Origin: Peredibacter sp045999315
GTDB taxonomy: Bacteria > Bdellovibrionota > Bacteriovoracia > Bacteriovoracales > Bacteriovoracaceae
DNA: 64,000 nt
Assembly (NCBI RefSeq): GCF_045999315.1
Contig: NZ_CP174607.1
Coordinates: 3,472,001 to 3,536,000 of the forward strand
Direction: 5' to 3'
The notes beneath the pieces are model-generated. The model did not search any database. It was not told the origin of the DNA and was given only the letters and a program-made list of their open reading frames with translations. The position numbers and the translations under genes are program-made. This document shows, piece by piece, positions 16,371 through 24,363 of this stretch. Within the stretch, counting starts at the first letter, position 1; each line of letters opens with the position of its first letter.

Positions 16371-18671
16371 ATGAAAAACTCAATTTTAAGCGTTCTTCTC
16401 TTATTACTATGTCAGATTTCTCATGCGGGTCTCATTGATGATCCTCTTTTGAAGAAGTGGCAGGTGATCACCAAAGGCTCCAAGGCCGGTAACACCATGG
16501 AGAGCTATGAGCGTAAAATTGTAACTCCCTACTCTCAATTTACTGTCGCCCAGATGACTAACATGGAGCTCAACTTCACTGGGCCTCAGACCATTGATTC
16601 AGTTCGAGACTTTTTAAGCAAAGAATTTCGTTTAGTGGGCCTTCATGAAAAGAAGTTAAATGGGGCCACGCGCTTTGAGGGATACCGCCCGGATATTAAT
16701 CGTCAGGTGGTGGTGTTTGTCTCTTTTAAAAATAAGAAGATCAAAGTTTCCTCGGGTTTTTATCGTCCGGCCTATGGACGTGTGATTGCTCTCGAGGTGG
16801 AACTTCTTCACCGGAAGTATCACAAGATCTCTGATAAAGTTTCAAGTTTCCCTATCTTTAAAATTCTCAATCCTTTTATCGAAGAGGCCTACGCTCAAAC
16901 CGATTGTACGAAATGTGCCGGGAACCCTATGTGTCTCCTGCTCTGTCGTTCAGGGAATTCAAGCACTGGTTCATTACCGGGAGGGCTTGATCTCAGCAGT
17001 ATTCAAAGTGAGTTAGTGAACGCCAATTCTCAGCTCACGGCCCTAAACGGTAATCTCGGAAACTTTAATACGAATATTGGGGTGGCAAACAATAATTTGG
17101 CCAATTCTAACGTGAACTGGGCCAACACCAATACTCAGATTGGAAACATAAACAATACCCTCAATAACCAAATGAACGGTGTGAATGCGAACTGGGCCAA
17201 TACCAACACACAAATTGGTAATCTCAACAACAACTGGGCCAACACAAACACTCAAATTGGAAACTTGAATACAAGTATCAATACTCAAGTTGGGACCTTT
17301 AACCAAAATTACGCCGAAACCAATGCTCAATTACAAGAGGCCAACAAGAACATTAAAGACTTCACCACCATGGCCGACAAAAGGGCCGACGAGGCCTTGA
17401 AAGAATCTCAGGCGTGGAGAGCGATGACTGAGAAAGAGTCACAAGAATGGCGCGCTCTTGCCAGAGAGCAATCGGATCGTGGTCTTGTTGTGGCCGAGAA
17501 GATGGTGGATCCAAAACATCTTTTTAAGATGGCGACTTACAGTGCCGCCGGTGCCGTTCTTGGCGCAAGTGTCGCGAACCTTGCCATTAGTGGTGTAACG
17601 ACCGCCGTGAGCTTTCTTTATAAGTGGGCGACCGGTGAGTTAAAAGAAATGAAACAGGCAGAACTTCTCCGTGAGTTTGCAAATGCCATGAAGGTCTATG
17701 AAGACACTTCAAAAATTTCTAAGGGTCTTGAACTAAGTATCGACTCTGCTCTGGCGAGCATGGCCCTTCATAAGAAGTTCCAACTCGAAAACAGTGAAGT
17801 CCTGGCCAATATTCAGAAGTACATTTTAGAGACTGAGTTCCAGATTGAAGACGCCAAGAAGAACCGTTGTATTGAGGAGCTCGTTCCTCTTAATCAGAAG
17901 CTGGTTGAGTTCCAAAGTTTGGCGAAGATTCTCGATATGGCCGATCCTCAAAAGAAAATGTGTCTTGACCTGAAAGAGATGTTCAGAAAACTCGCAGAAG
18001 TGGAAGGCGTTCTCCAAAACGCCCGTCCTAACCTTCTTAAAGCGGAAGAGGCCCTTAACTGGCAACTTGCCAGAGAACAGAACGAAGGAGCTGAGATTTT
18101 AGAAGACATTCAAAAAGGAAAGCTCGCCAAAGAGGTTAAAAAGACCCAGGACAAACAGCGCGAAGAACTTTACGAGCGTAACAAAAAAGACACCGAGAAA
18201 CTGGTGGAAGACATCGTGGATGATTGCCGCGATTCATTCCGCGTCTTCGACCATAACATTAAGAGAGGCAATCTCAAAAAATACTGTGAATCACTTCTTA
18301 CCAATAAAGAGGCCGCGACTCCTGAAGGCCTTTATAAGGCCCTCCCGGAGCTAAACGATACGCAGAGAAAACAAATCATGCGCGAGTTTAAGAAGAAGTA
18401 TGTTCAGCTTGGGATTGATAAAGTTGAGGCCTACGAAAAACAACGTAAGGAACTATTCTCAGACTTTGAAAAAGAATCCGCTCGTCACCATGAAGAGGTC
18501 TCTAACCTCAAAGACCGTGTTCAACTAGATCCACGTATTGCTCTAAATGAAATGAAGGCCATCAATGAGTTTGTTGAAAAACTCATGAAAGAGCAGGCCT
18601 ACATTTACTCAGACGGAATGCGAGTTAAAAAAGCACAGTTCGAAGAAGCGTGTCAGTCCTTATCTGAATGA
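16371..18671 (+). CDS. Secreted Asn-rich repeat / coiled-coil protein with hydrophobic segment
   Basis: A 766-residue exported protein with signal MKNSILSVLLLLLCQISHA. An N-terminal domain of ~165 residues ends in a Cys cluster (CTKCAGNPMCLLLC). Then residues about 205-320 consist of N/T/Q-rich repeats with the recurring unit NWANTNTQIGNLNN (14 residues, two heptads), followed by a helix rich in charged residues. A Gly/Ala-rich hydrophobic stretch near 390-420 (AAGAVLGASVANLAISG...) looks membrane-inserting. The remaining ~350 residues are long amphipathic helices. Long helices around one hydrophobic hairpin recall alpha-pore-forming toxins, but I cannot assign a family. It is divergent from the subtilase operon. 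Its 3' end overlaps the small lipoprotein gene on the other strand by 12 bp. Confidence 0.83.
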   Translation: MKNSILSVLLLLLCQISHAGLIDDPLLKKWQVITKGSKAGNTMESYERKIVTPYSQFTVAQMTNMELNFTGPQTIDSVRDFLSKEFRLVGLHEKKLNGATRFEGYRPDINRQVVVFVSFKNKKIKVSSGFYRPAYGRVIALEVELLHRKYHKISDKVSSFPIFKILNPFIEEAYAQTDCTKCAGNPMCLLLCRSGNSSTGSLPGGLDLSSIQSELVNANSQLTALNGNLGNFNTNIGVANNNLANSNVNWANTNTQIGNINNTLNNQMNGVNANWANTNTQIGNLNNNWANTNTQIGNLNTSINTQVGTFNQNYAETNAQLQEANKNIKDFTTMADKRADEALKESQAWRAMTEKESQEWRALAREQSDRGLVVAEKMVDPKHLFKMATYSAAGAVLGASVANLAISGVTTAVSFLYKWATGELKEMKQAELLREFANAMKVYEDTSKISKGLELSIDSALASMALHKKFQLENSEVLANIQKYILETEFQIEDAKKNRCIEELVPLNQKLVEFQSLAKILDMADPQKKMCLDLKEMFRKLAEVEGVLQNARPNLLKAEEALNWQLAREQNEGAEILEDIQKGKLAKEVKKTQDKQREELYERNKKDTEKLVEDIVDDCRDSFRVFDHNIKRGNLKKYCESLLTNKEAATPEGLYKALPELNDTQRKQIMREFKKKYVQLGIDKVEAYEKQRKELFSDFEKESARHHEEVSNLKDRVQLDPRIALNEMKAINEFVEKLMKEQAYIYSDGMRVKKAQFEEACQSLSE

Positions 18672-18788
18672 TATGGACTGACCGTCGAAGACAATGGCCT
18701 CTTGATTATCGGGAGTAACTGGTCTGTGTGAATAGCTCGCGCAAGAGACAAGTGTAAATGACATTAATAACACCATAAAATAAGACAT
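18660..18788 (-). CDS. Very small lipoprotein (42 aa)
   Basis: A 42-codon gene on the minus strand, from ATG 18788 to TAA at 18660. It has a textbook ribosome binding site (GAGGAGG, 5 bp before the ATG) and a complete lipoprotein signal: MSYFMVLLMSFTLVSC, with Cys16 as the lipidated residue. The mature peptide is only 27 residues (starting CASYSHRP). It overlaps the end of the 766-residue protein gene by 12 bp in convergent orientation. No family is recognisable; the signal plus the strong RBS makes it a real gene in my view. Confidence 0.72.
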   Translation of the reverse strand: MSYFMVLLMSFTLVSCASYSHRPVTPDNQEAIVFDGQSISFR

Positions 18789-18954
18789 AGAATCCTCCTC
18801 GTCTTAGTTTGTATGGTCTTGCTCGTTATTTTCTGGCCGGGGTCTCCCCGTGTTGACGACATAGAAAACTTCGTTATGAAGTGAGCTACTCCCCATATAT
18901 GACAAAGACGATTATGGACCAAATTTTGTGACGAATATAATTGAAAATTTCGAT

Positions 18955-18981
18955 GGGGATATAAAGAAAATCTATATCCCC
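18955..18981 (-). terminator. Hairpin downstream of ilvA
   Basis: Nine-pair perfect stem GGGGATATA/TATATCCCC with a 9-nt loop, 24 bp past the ilvA stop. The T-tract on the minus strand is poor. The rest of the 18789-19004 gap shows nothing else I can name. Confidence 0.45.
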
Positions 18982-19004
18982 TTTGAATTTCCGTTAGTTA
19001 GTCA

Positions 19005-20225
19005 TTAAACGATCTGACATTGAGGGAAGTCTTTCTTCATTTCCTTGAGTAACTGGTCCAAATGCTCCTTCCCTTTTGTCTCAAGGGTAAAGATCACATT
19101 GGTTCCTGAAATTCCGGTATTCACTGAATCACGATCATGCACGACTTGAAGAACGTTCGCTCCCACATTTTTAATAATGCCGGTAAGCTGATGAAGAAGT
19201 CCTGGCCTATCAGCAATTGGAATCGCGATACGAACCTTACGATTGGATTCAATAAGACCACGATCAATGATTCTCTCTAGAAGATTCACGTCAATGTTCC
19301 CACCGCAAATCACCAGCACCACTTTCTTGTTTTTAAATTTCTTCGGATCTTTTTTATGAAGCTGATCAAACAGGGCCAGAGGAAGAGCTCCCGCACCTTC
19401 TGCAATCACACGGGCCTTTTCCATCAATTGGAGAATCGCCCACGCAAGCTTCTCATCATCCACCGAATAAGTTGAATCAACAACTTTTTTAAGAAGCCCG
19501 AACATTTCCGGAGAAACGTTCTTCACTCGAATACCATCAGCGAAAGTTTCTGCTTTTTCGATTTGTTTAATCTTCCCTGAGTTAAGGGAATCCACCATGG
19601 CGCTACACCCAGTCGCCTGGCCCGCGATCACTTTTGTCTTGGCCTTACTGCCTTTCAGCACCTGGCCCATGCCTGAAACCAGACCACCGCCACCAATTGA
19701 CGAGAAAATATAATCCATATCCGGCATTTGCTCCAAAAGTTCAAAGGCCACTGTCCCCTGGCCAGCGATCACTTTAGGGTCCTGATAAGGATGTACAAAC
19801 GCCATTGGCGTTTTCTTCATGAGTTCCTGAGCGTAGGCAAAAGAATCTTCAATGCTCGCTCCAGCAAGAATCACCTTCGCTCCGAGAGTTTCCGTGTTTC
19901 TGATTTTCGTCAGAGGAGAACCTTCCGGCATAATGATCGTCGCTTTCACTCCGAAACGGGCCGCGGCCCATGCCACTCCTTGGGCGTGGTTACCAGCACT
20001 CACGGCCAGCACACCTTGCTTTTTTTCTTTCGCTGAAAGCGAAGATATTTTATAAGTCGCTCCCCTCATCTTGAATGATCCGATCGGAAGCATGTTCTCT
20101 AACTTCAAGAAGATTTCACACCCATATTGTTTTGAAAGCCACTCGTTATAGATGAGCGGTGTTGGATGAATAATTTTTCCAAGTACTTTATAAGCTTCTT
20201 TAAATTCTTTGAAATCAATGTTCAT
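19005..20225 (-). CDS. ilvA: Threonine ammonia-lyase (threonine dehydratase) with ACT domain
   Basis: A 406-residue PLP enzyme converting L-threonine to 2-oxobutyrate, the first step of isoleucine synthesis. GSFKMRGA near residue 50 holds the Schiff-base lysine, and SIGGGGLVSGMG near 180 is the phosphate-binding glycine loop. VICGGNID at about 310 ends the catalytic domain, and a single C-terminal ACT domain (RVRIAIPIADRPGLLHQ onward) suggests effector control. The single-ACT, ~400-residue form is the short type found in many bacteria, not the 514-residue E. coli IlvA. The ATG overlaps the mntP stop by one base (TGATG), implying translational coupling. Confidence 0.93.
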   Translation of the reverse strand: MNIDFKEFKEAYKVLGKIIHPTPLIYNEWLSKQYGCEIFLKLENMLPIGSFKMRGATYKISSLSAKEKKQGVLAVSAGNHAQGVAWAAARFGVKATIIMPEGSPLTKIRNTETLGAKVILAGASIEDSFAYAQELMKKTPMAFVHPYQDPKVIAGQGTVAFELLEQMPDMDYIFSSIGGGGLVSGMGQVLKGSKAKTKVIAGQATGCSAMVDSLNSGKIKQIEKAETFADGIRVKNVSPEMFGLLKKVVDSTYSVDDEKLAWAILQLMEKARVIAEGAGALPLALFDQLHKKDPKKFKNKKVVLVICGGNIDVNLLERIIDRGLIESNRKVRIAIPIADRPGLLHQLTGIIKNVGANVLQVVHDRDSVNTGISGTNVIFTLETKGKEHLDQLLKEMKKDFPQCQIV

Positions 20226-20794
20226 CAGGCCCTCTTATAGAAAATCGCAAGAACGATCTCCGCTCCTAAAATAATAAAAATGAGTCCGGCAAAACGAAGT
20301 AACCACTTGTCCGGAATTTTCTGAAAAAATTGTGAAATGAGATAAAACAAACCGCAGACTAAAAACGTAACAATTCCCACTGAACCTGCAGCAAAGTATG
20401 GTTGAGGAAGTGTTCCAAAACTCACTCCTGAAACCAGGGCATCAATACTGGTCGCAAATCCTAAAAGAATAAGCGGCATAAGGCCCCACTCAAGATCGCG
20501 ATCTTCTTCATTTAAACTCTCCTGAACAAACTTGAAAGCAATCAGGAAGAAAATGGTCGCGACCACAAATTGGAAGAGATACCCGTAGCTTGAAAACGTG
20601 AATAAGTAACCGGCGTAACTTCCGGCCCAAAGCATGAGAAATTGGAAAATCCCGAAGGCAAGCGTGATCATGAGACCACGTTTTACTCTCTCACCTTTCG
20701 AAAGGTGGACCTGGAGCAGCCCTAGAGCAAAGGTCACCACCGCCGCATCAATCGCAAGAGCAAGACCCAGGAGAAGTATCTCAAGTGTAAACAT
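20225..20794 (-). CDS. mntP: Manganese efflux pump MntP
   Basis: A 189-residue inner-membrane protein with six hydrophobic segments. It has the two inverted repeats typical of MntP (DUF204), each with an Asp in the first helix: LALAIDAAVVTF at residues 9-20 and ATSIDALVSGVSF at about 114-126. It exports Mn2+ to prevent toxicity. There is no room for a yybP-ykoY manganese riboswitch in the 78-bp upstream gap, and none is seen. It is in an operon with ilvA. Confidence 0.9.
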   Translation of the reverse strand: MFTLEILLLGLALAIDAAVVTFALGLLQVHLSKGERVKRGLMITLAFGIFQFLMLWAGSYAGYLFTFSSYGYLFQFVVATIFFLIAFKFVQESLNEEDRDLEWGLMPLILLGFATSIDALVSGVSFGTLPQPYFAAGSVGIVTFLVCGLFYLISQFFQKIPDKWLLRFAGLIFIILGAEIVLAIFYKRA

Positions 20795-20872
20795 TCGTAA
20801 AAATCCTTTAAATCACTAATATTTCATCATCTTAGTGATGAAAAAGCAAAATCAACGTGCTATTGTGGCCTT

Positions 20873-21817
20873 ATGAAAGCCTTTCAACGACTCATCTTTT
20901 TTTCCATCCTTGGAACTTACCTCGTTATCCTCGCCGGTGCGGTCGTCCGCGGAACCGGTTCTGGTCTAGGTTGTCCTGACTGGCCACATTGTTTTGGACA
21001 ATGGATCCCGCCAATGGATATTTCTGAGCTGCCTGCTAATTATAAAGAAGTTTACAAAATTGCGGGAAAAACCATCGCAGATTTTGATCCGTTTAAGACC
21101 TGGACCGAATATATCAACCGTTTACTCGGGGTAATTCTCGGTATTTTGATTGTGGCCTTATTTGGAGCCTCATTTAAAGTCAGAAATTACGAGCGGAATT
21201 TACCTTGGTTTTGCGGTGGACTTCTCTTTTTGATCCTGGTTCAAGGTGGAGTGGGAGCATTGGTGGTTTCAACCCACTTAAAGCCATTCATTATCACCAT
21301 TCATATGTTCCTGGCCCTGGTGCTTCTATTCGGACTTCTGTATCTCAGAAAATACTGTGAAGATCTACAGAACACGGCCATTGTTCAAAAAATTGATCGT
21401 CGTGCCCTCTTCATCACTCGTATTCTTGTAGCAGCGACATTCGTGCAAGTTCTTTTAGGAACTCAAGTTCGTCAGCAAGTGGATCACTTCATGCGTGACA
21501 CAATGGAGGCCTCTGCCGACACCATCATGAATTTCCTCGGGCCAACTTTCTATGTTCACCGCACGTTCTCATTGGTGATTATTGGGTTGTTCATTTACCT
21601 ATTAGCGTATTTTCAAAGACAGCGCTTCCAACGTGGGGCCTTCTTTCTTACTCTGATGGCCTTCTTCTGTGTGCTCGGAAACGTGTTCACGGGGATTGCG
21701 TTGAACTACTTTGGCTTTCCGGCCAATGCTCAACCGCCTCACCTCTTTTTTGGGGTGATGTCTTTAGGTCTACTTTACAGCCTGTCCCTCAATCTTAGAG
21801 GGACCCTGCTGGATTAA
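20873..21817 (+). CDS. ctaA: Heme A synthase (COX15/CtaA family)
   Basis: A 314-residue membrane protein with eight hydrophobic segments. It converts heme O to heme A for aa3-type cytochrome oxidases. The N-terminal helix is followed by GAVVRGTGSGLGCPDWPHC; the CPDWPxC cysteine pair and its surrounding residues are diagnostic. Heme-ligating histidines are expected in TIHMFLAL and FYVHRTFSL. Its 3' end overlaps the convergent SpoU methylase by 23 bp. A divergent gap of 78 bp separates it from mntP. No other oxidase assembly gene is adjacent. Confidence 0.93.
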   Translation: MKAFQRLIFFSILGTYLVILAGAVVRGTGSGLGCPDWPHCFGQWIPPMDISELPANYKEVYKIAGKTIADFDPFKTWTEYINRLLGVILGILIVALFGASFKVRNYERNLPWFCGGLLFLILVQGGVGALVVSTHLKPFIITIHMFLALVLLFGLLYLRKYCEDLQNTAIVQKIDRRALFITRILVAATFVQVLLGTQVRQQVDHFMRDTMEASADTIMNFLGPTFYVHRTFSLVIIGLFIYLLAYFQRQRFQRGAFFLTLMAFFCVLGNVFTGIALNYFGFPANAQPPHLFFGVMSLGLLYSLSLNLRGTLLD

Positions 21818-22334
21818 AGTTTCGGCTTCGAGCGTATTCATACATCACGACTGATGCAGCAACAGAAACATTGAGACTTTCTACCAGTCCGAATTGCGGA
21901 ATTTTAATCGGCTGAATCGCCGGATAATTTTCTTTCTTAAAAGTAAAACCAAATCCTTCGTGACCTAGAATGAAGGCCGATTTATCAGGCAAGCTGATCT
22001 CATGCAGAGATTTCGGGGCATCCACATCAAATCCAAAAAATGTATATCCTTGGGCCGCCCAATGTTCATAACTTTCATGGAAGGTTTTTCGCATCGTCCA
22101 CGGCACTCGTTTCATGCAGCCCTTGGCGGGCATAGGGTCGAAAAAGGATGTCCCCACTACATCCACCGCATGGGCACCAAAGGCCTCAGCAGAACGAATG
22201 ATTTTACCAATGTTAAAATCCACTTTTAAGTGGTCGAGAATTAAGACATAAGGAAAGGGACCGGGCTTTGCCATAATCTTGTTCAAAAGACGCTGACGCT
22301 CGAAACTTTTTTGCATGTACTGACGCTTATTCAT
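21795..22334 (-). CDS. SpoU (TrmH)-family RNA 2'-O-methyltransferase
   Basis: A 179-residue SPOUT methylase with the three family motifs: FNIGKIIRSAEAFG (motif 1, residues 40-53), ILGHEGFGF (motif 2) and LVESLNVSVAASVVMYE (motif 3, the knot with SAM-binding loop). It methylates a ribose 2'-OH in tRNA or rRNA; the target cannot be told from sequence. There is no N-terminal RNA-binding L30e-like domain, so it resembles compact TrmH/TrmL-like enzymes. Convergent with ctaA (23-bp overlap). Confidence 0.88.
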   Translation of the reverse strand: MNKRQYMQKSFERQRLLNKIMAKPGPFPYVLILDHLKVDFNIGKIIRSAEAFGAHAVDVVGTSFFDPMPAKGCMKRVPWTMRKTFHESYEHWAAQGYTFFGFDVDAPKSLHEISLPDKSAFILGHEGFGFTFKKENYPAIQPIKIPQFGLVESLNVSVAASVVMYEYARSRNFNPAGSL

Positions 22335-22373
22335 ACGATAATCTTATACAAACGGATTTAAAAAGGCGACGAC

Positions 22374-23456
22374 ATGTTAGGACTTCTGGCCCTGGGGCTG
22401 ACGGTAGTCATGATTTATACTTTGGTGAAGAATGCTTTGGTTGGCACTCAGTTGAGTGCTGATGATCGTTATTCCGGCTCAATGGAACTCATTATCCCTA
22501 TTACATCTCGTTCAGAATTTTATCTGGAGCCATGGCTAAAAAATCTTACTGACTTTCATTTACTGAATGGTCAGTTAAAAATCCACATCCTCATCGACGG
22601 TCATCATCCGGCCGTGAATGCTTGGCAGGAACTTCATCAGAAGCTTCCTTACGTTGAACTTCACAGTTTCCTCATGCGCCCAATTGGTCGTGAGTCAGTG
22701 CCTTGGATGATTGAACAGATCGCACCAAAAATCCGCGGACAAGTGGTGATCATCGGGGACGCTGAACTGGTTCCGACTGAGCACGCTTTTATTTCTTTAA
22801 GTCGTCTGGTTTCAGAAAAACAGAAGGCCTATTTCACGCTCCCTCAAACCGCGAAACTTTCTGTTTTAGGTGAGGCCGTTGCTTCGATCAACCCGACTCT
22901 GGCCCTGGCCTCCATCTTTGGCTTTAGAAAAATCCGTCGCAATATTTCTCATCCACTTATTTCTCTTTCTCAGGGATGGATGGGAATGCCGCTTTCATTT
23001 TTCCAAGAAATTGATTTCAGCAAAATCAATCTTCCGTCTTGGAAAGAAGCTCTTGCTAAAAAATGGGACCTTGAGAACCGTACTTACATCCTGGCCTTCG
23101 CTGAAAAGCACCTTCTTCGTTACTACCCGGAAGATATTCAGGTTCAAACTGCCCAAATTCGAATTTACTGGGAAGAACTATGGCTTAAAGGTGACCGCAC
23201 AGGGCTTTGGCTCTACCTCGTTTCCCTTTTCATTTGGTCTTTTCCAATTTTCTGCATTTTCACTCACCCGTTCTGGTCACTGGCGAGCATTCTCTTGCTT
23301 GTCCTTTACCGCTTTTTTACCAAAATCGTTTTTCAGGAAAGATGGGGAGCAGCGATGCTGCATCCTGTGGCCTGCTTAGTATGGATCGGAACATTCCTTT
23401 GGTGGGGAATTACGGGCCTAAAAACCAAATATGGCAGTAAAAGACCTGCAGTATAG
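22374..23456 (+). CDS. Membrane-anchored glycosyltransferase-like protein (family 2-like)
   Basis: A 360-residue protein: one N-terminal helix (residues 1-18), a cytoplasmic ~240-residue domain, then three C-terminal hydrophobic segments. The soluble part begins with MELIIPITSR and has KIHILIDGHHP and VVIIGDAELVP, where IGDAEL sits in the place of the DxD motif. This layout (anchor, GT-A domain, C-terminal membrane helices) is that of ceramide-glucosyltransferase-like or CrtQ-like GT2 enzymes. The motif match is partial, so the assignment is tentative. RBS AAGGCG. It stands alone between the SpoU gene and the small basic protein gene. Confidence 0.6.
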   Translation: MLGLLALGLTVVMIYTLVKNALVGTQLSADDRYSGSMELIIPITSRSEFYLEPWLKNLTDFHLLNGQLKIHILIDGHHPAVNAWQELHQKLPYVELHSFLMRPIGRESVPWMIEQIAPKIRGQVVIIGDAELVPTEHAFISLSRLVSEKQKAYFTLPQTAKLSVLGEAVASINPTLALASIFGFRKIRRNISHPLISLSQGWMGMPLSFFQEIDFSKINLPSWKEALAKKWDLENRTYILAFAEKHLLRYYPEDIQVQTAQIRIYWEELWLKGDRTGLWLYLVSLFIWSFPIFCIFTHPFWSLASILLLVLYRFFTKIVFQERWGAAMLHPVACLVWIGTFLWWGITGLKTKYGSKRPAV

Positions 23457-23458
23457 GC

Positions 23459-23487
23459 TTTACAATAAAAACTCCATTAACAATAAT
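23459..23487 (+). promoter_or_regulatory. Promoter of the small basic protein gene
   Basis: TTTACA at 23459-23464 and AATAAT at 23482-23487 with a 17-bp spacer, 38 bp before ATG 23525. Confidence 0.55.
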
Positions 23488-23524
23488 GGATGGCAATCAA
23501 AGAACTTTTTAGAAGGATGGAATT

Positions 23525-23641
23525 ATGGGTTTCGGACGTAAAAGCAAAGCTGTAAAAATGCTACGCCGTAAAGGTCAAGCTAAGAAAAAAGCGAAAATTC
23601 AAGAGAAGATCGCTGCTGGTAAACTAGCTAAGAAAAAATAA
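23525..23641 (+). CDS. Very basic small protein (38 aa)
   Basis: A 38-codon gene with a ribosome binding site AGAAGGATGGAATT before ATG 23525 and its own promoter. The product is about half Lys/Arg (it begins MGFGRKSKAVKMLRRKG and ends KKK), with alternating Ala. It looks like a nucleic-acid- or ribosome-associated peptide, or an extra-basic tail protein; that is inference. Its stop directly abuts the stop of the convergent LON-domain gene (23641/23642). Strong codon bias toward common codons suggests high expression. Confidence 0.72.
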   Translation: MGFGRKSKAVKMLRRKGQAKKKAKIQEKIAAGKLAKKK

Positions 23642-24256
23642 TTAGAACCTTAGTATAGGCATGAAAGGCCCAAGGGAAATTTCTTTTGGGCCGATTACCT
23701 GTAACAGAATTTTGATCTTTGCCTTCAAATCTTCCGCTTCCATCACTGCCTTCTTTACATTCCAATCATCAACTAGAAAGACAGCACAGTAATTTACCAA
23801 TAACTCCGCATCATCCAGAGTATTCGAGAAACTTTCTCTTTGAACTGGATCAGGGAGAAAATGAATCGCCCATCTTTCGAGAAGCGTTCTTAAACTTTCA
23901 AGTTCGATGTCAAAGGTGTCATCAATCGACATGTCCTCTTCCATGATCTTGTAATAATAAATTTTGTAAGGATCTTCTGCTTCAAAATCCGTAAGACGAC
24001 ACTTCACTGACCCGGTGATGTAGATGTCCATGCGACCATCAGGATAGGTTGAAAGAATATGCGGCAGTCCCGCCACACAGATTTCACCGCGATACTGATT
24101 CGATGAGTGAAATGGAACAATAGCGATGGGAATTTGCATGGCCAGAGAGTCTTTAATCATCTGACGATAACGAGGCTCAAAGATATGGTAGGGAAGAGTA
24201 ACCTTCTTAAACAGTACGGAATTCGTTAATGGGAAGAGAAAAACTTTGTTGTCCAT
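23642..24256 (-). CDS. LON-substrate-binding-domain protein
   Basis: A 204-residue stand-alone version of the Lon protease N-terminal domain. It opens FLFPLTNSVLFKKVTLPYHIFEPRYRQMI, the hallmark of the LON (PUA-like) fold, followed by an alpha-helical second half. No AAA+ or protease domain is present. Such proteins are common and their function is not settled; substrate or peptide binding is assumed. It abuts the small basic protein gene at the 3' side and is divergent from the sensor kinase at 24364. Confidence 0.85.
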   Translation of the reverse strand: MDNKVFLFPLTNSVLFKKVTLPYHIFEPRYRQMIKDSLAMQIPIAIVPFHSSNQYRGEICVAGLPHILSTYPDGRMDIYITGSVKCRLTDFEAEDPYKIYYYKIMEEDMSIDDTFDIELESLRTLLERWAIHFLPDPVQRESFSNTLDDAELLVNYCAVFLVDDWNVKKAVMEAEDLKAKIKILLQVIGPKEISLGPFMPILRF

Positions 24257-24363
24257 AATTTCTATTTATCCCCAATATATACCCAATCTAAAGATACACT
24301 TGAATTACCATTCTTCAAGGGTGGTCTCATCAATCTCAAGGCCCCGATTCCGATAACCAGAGC

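Noticed and set aside
20795..20872. Possible manganese riboswitch in front of mntP
   Set aside because: The gap is only 78 bp shared with a divergent gene, and I see none of the yybP-ykoY stem-loop arrangement.
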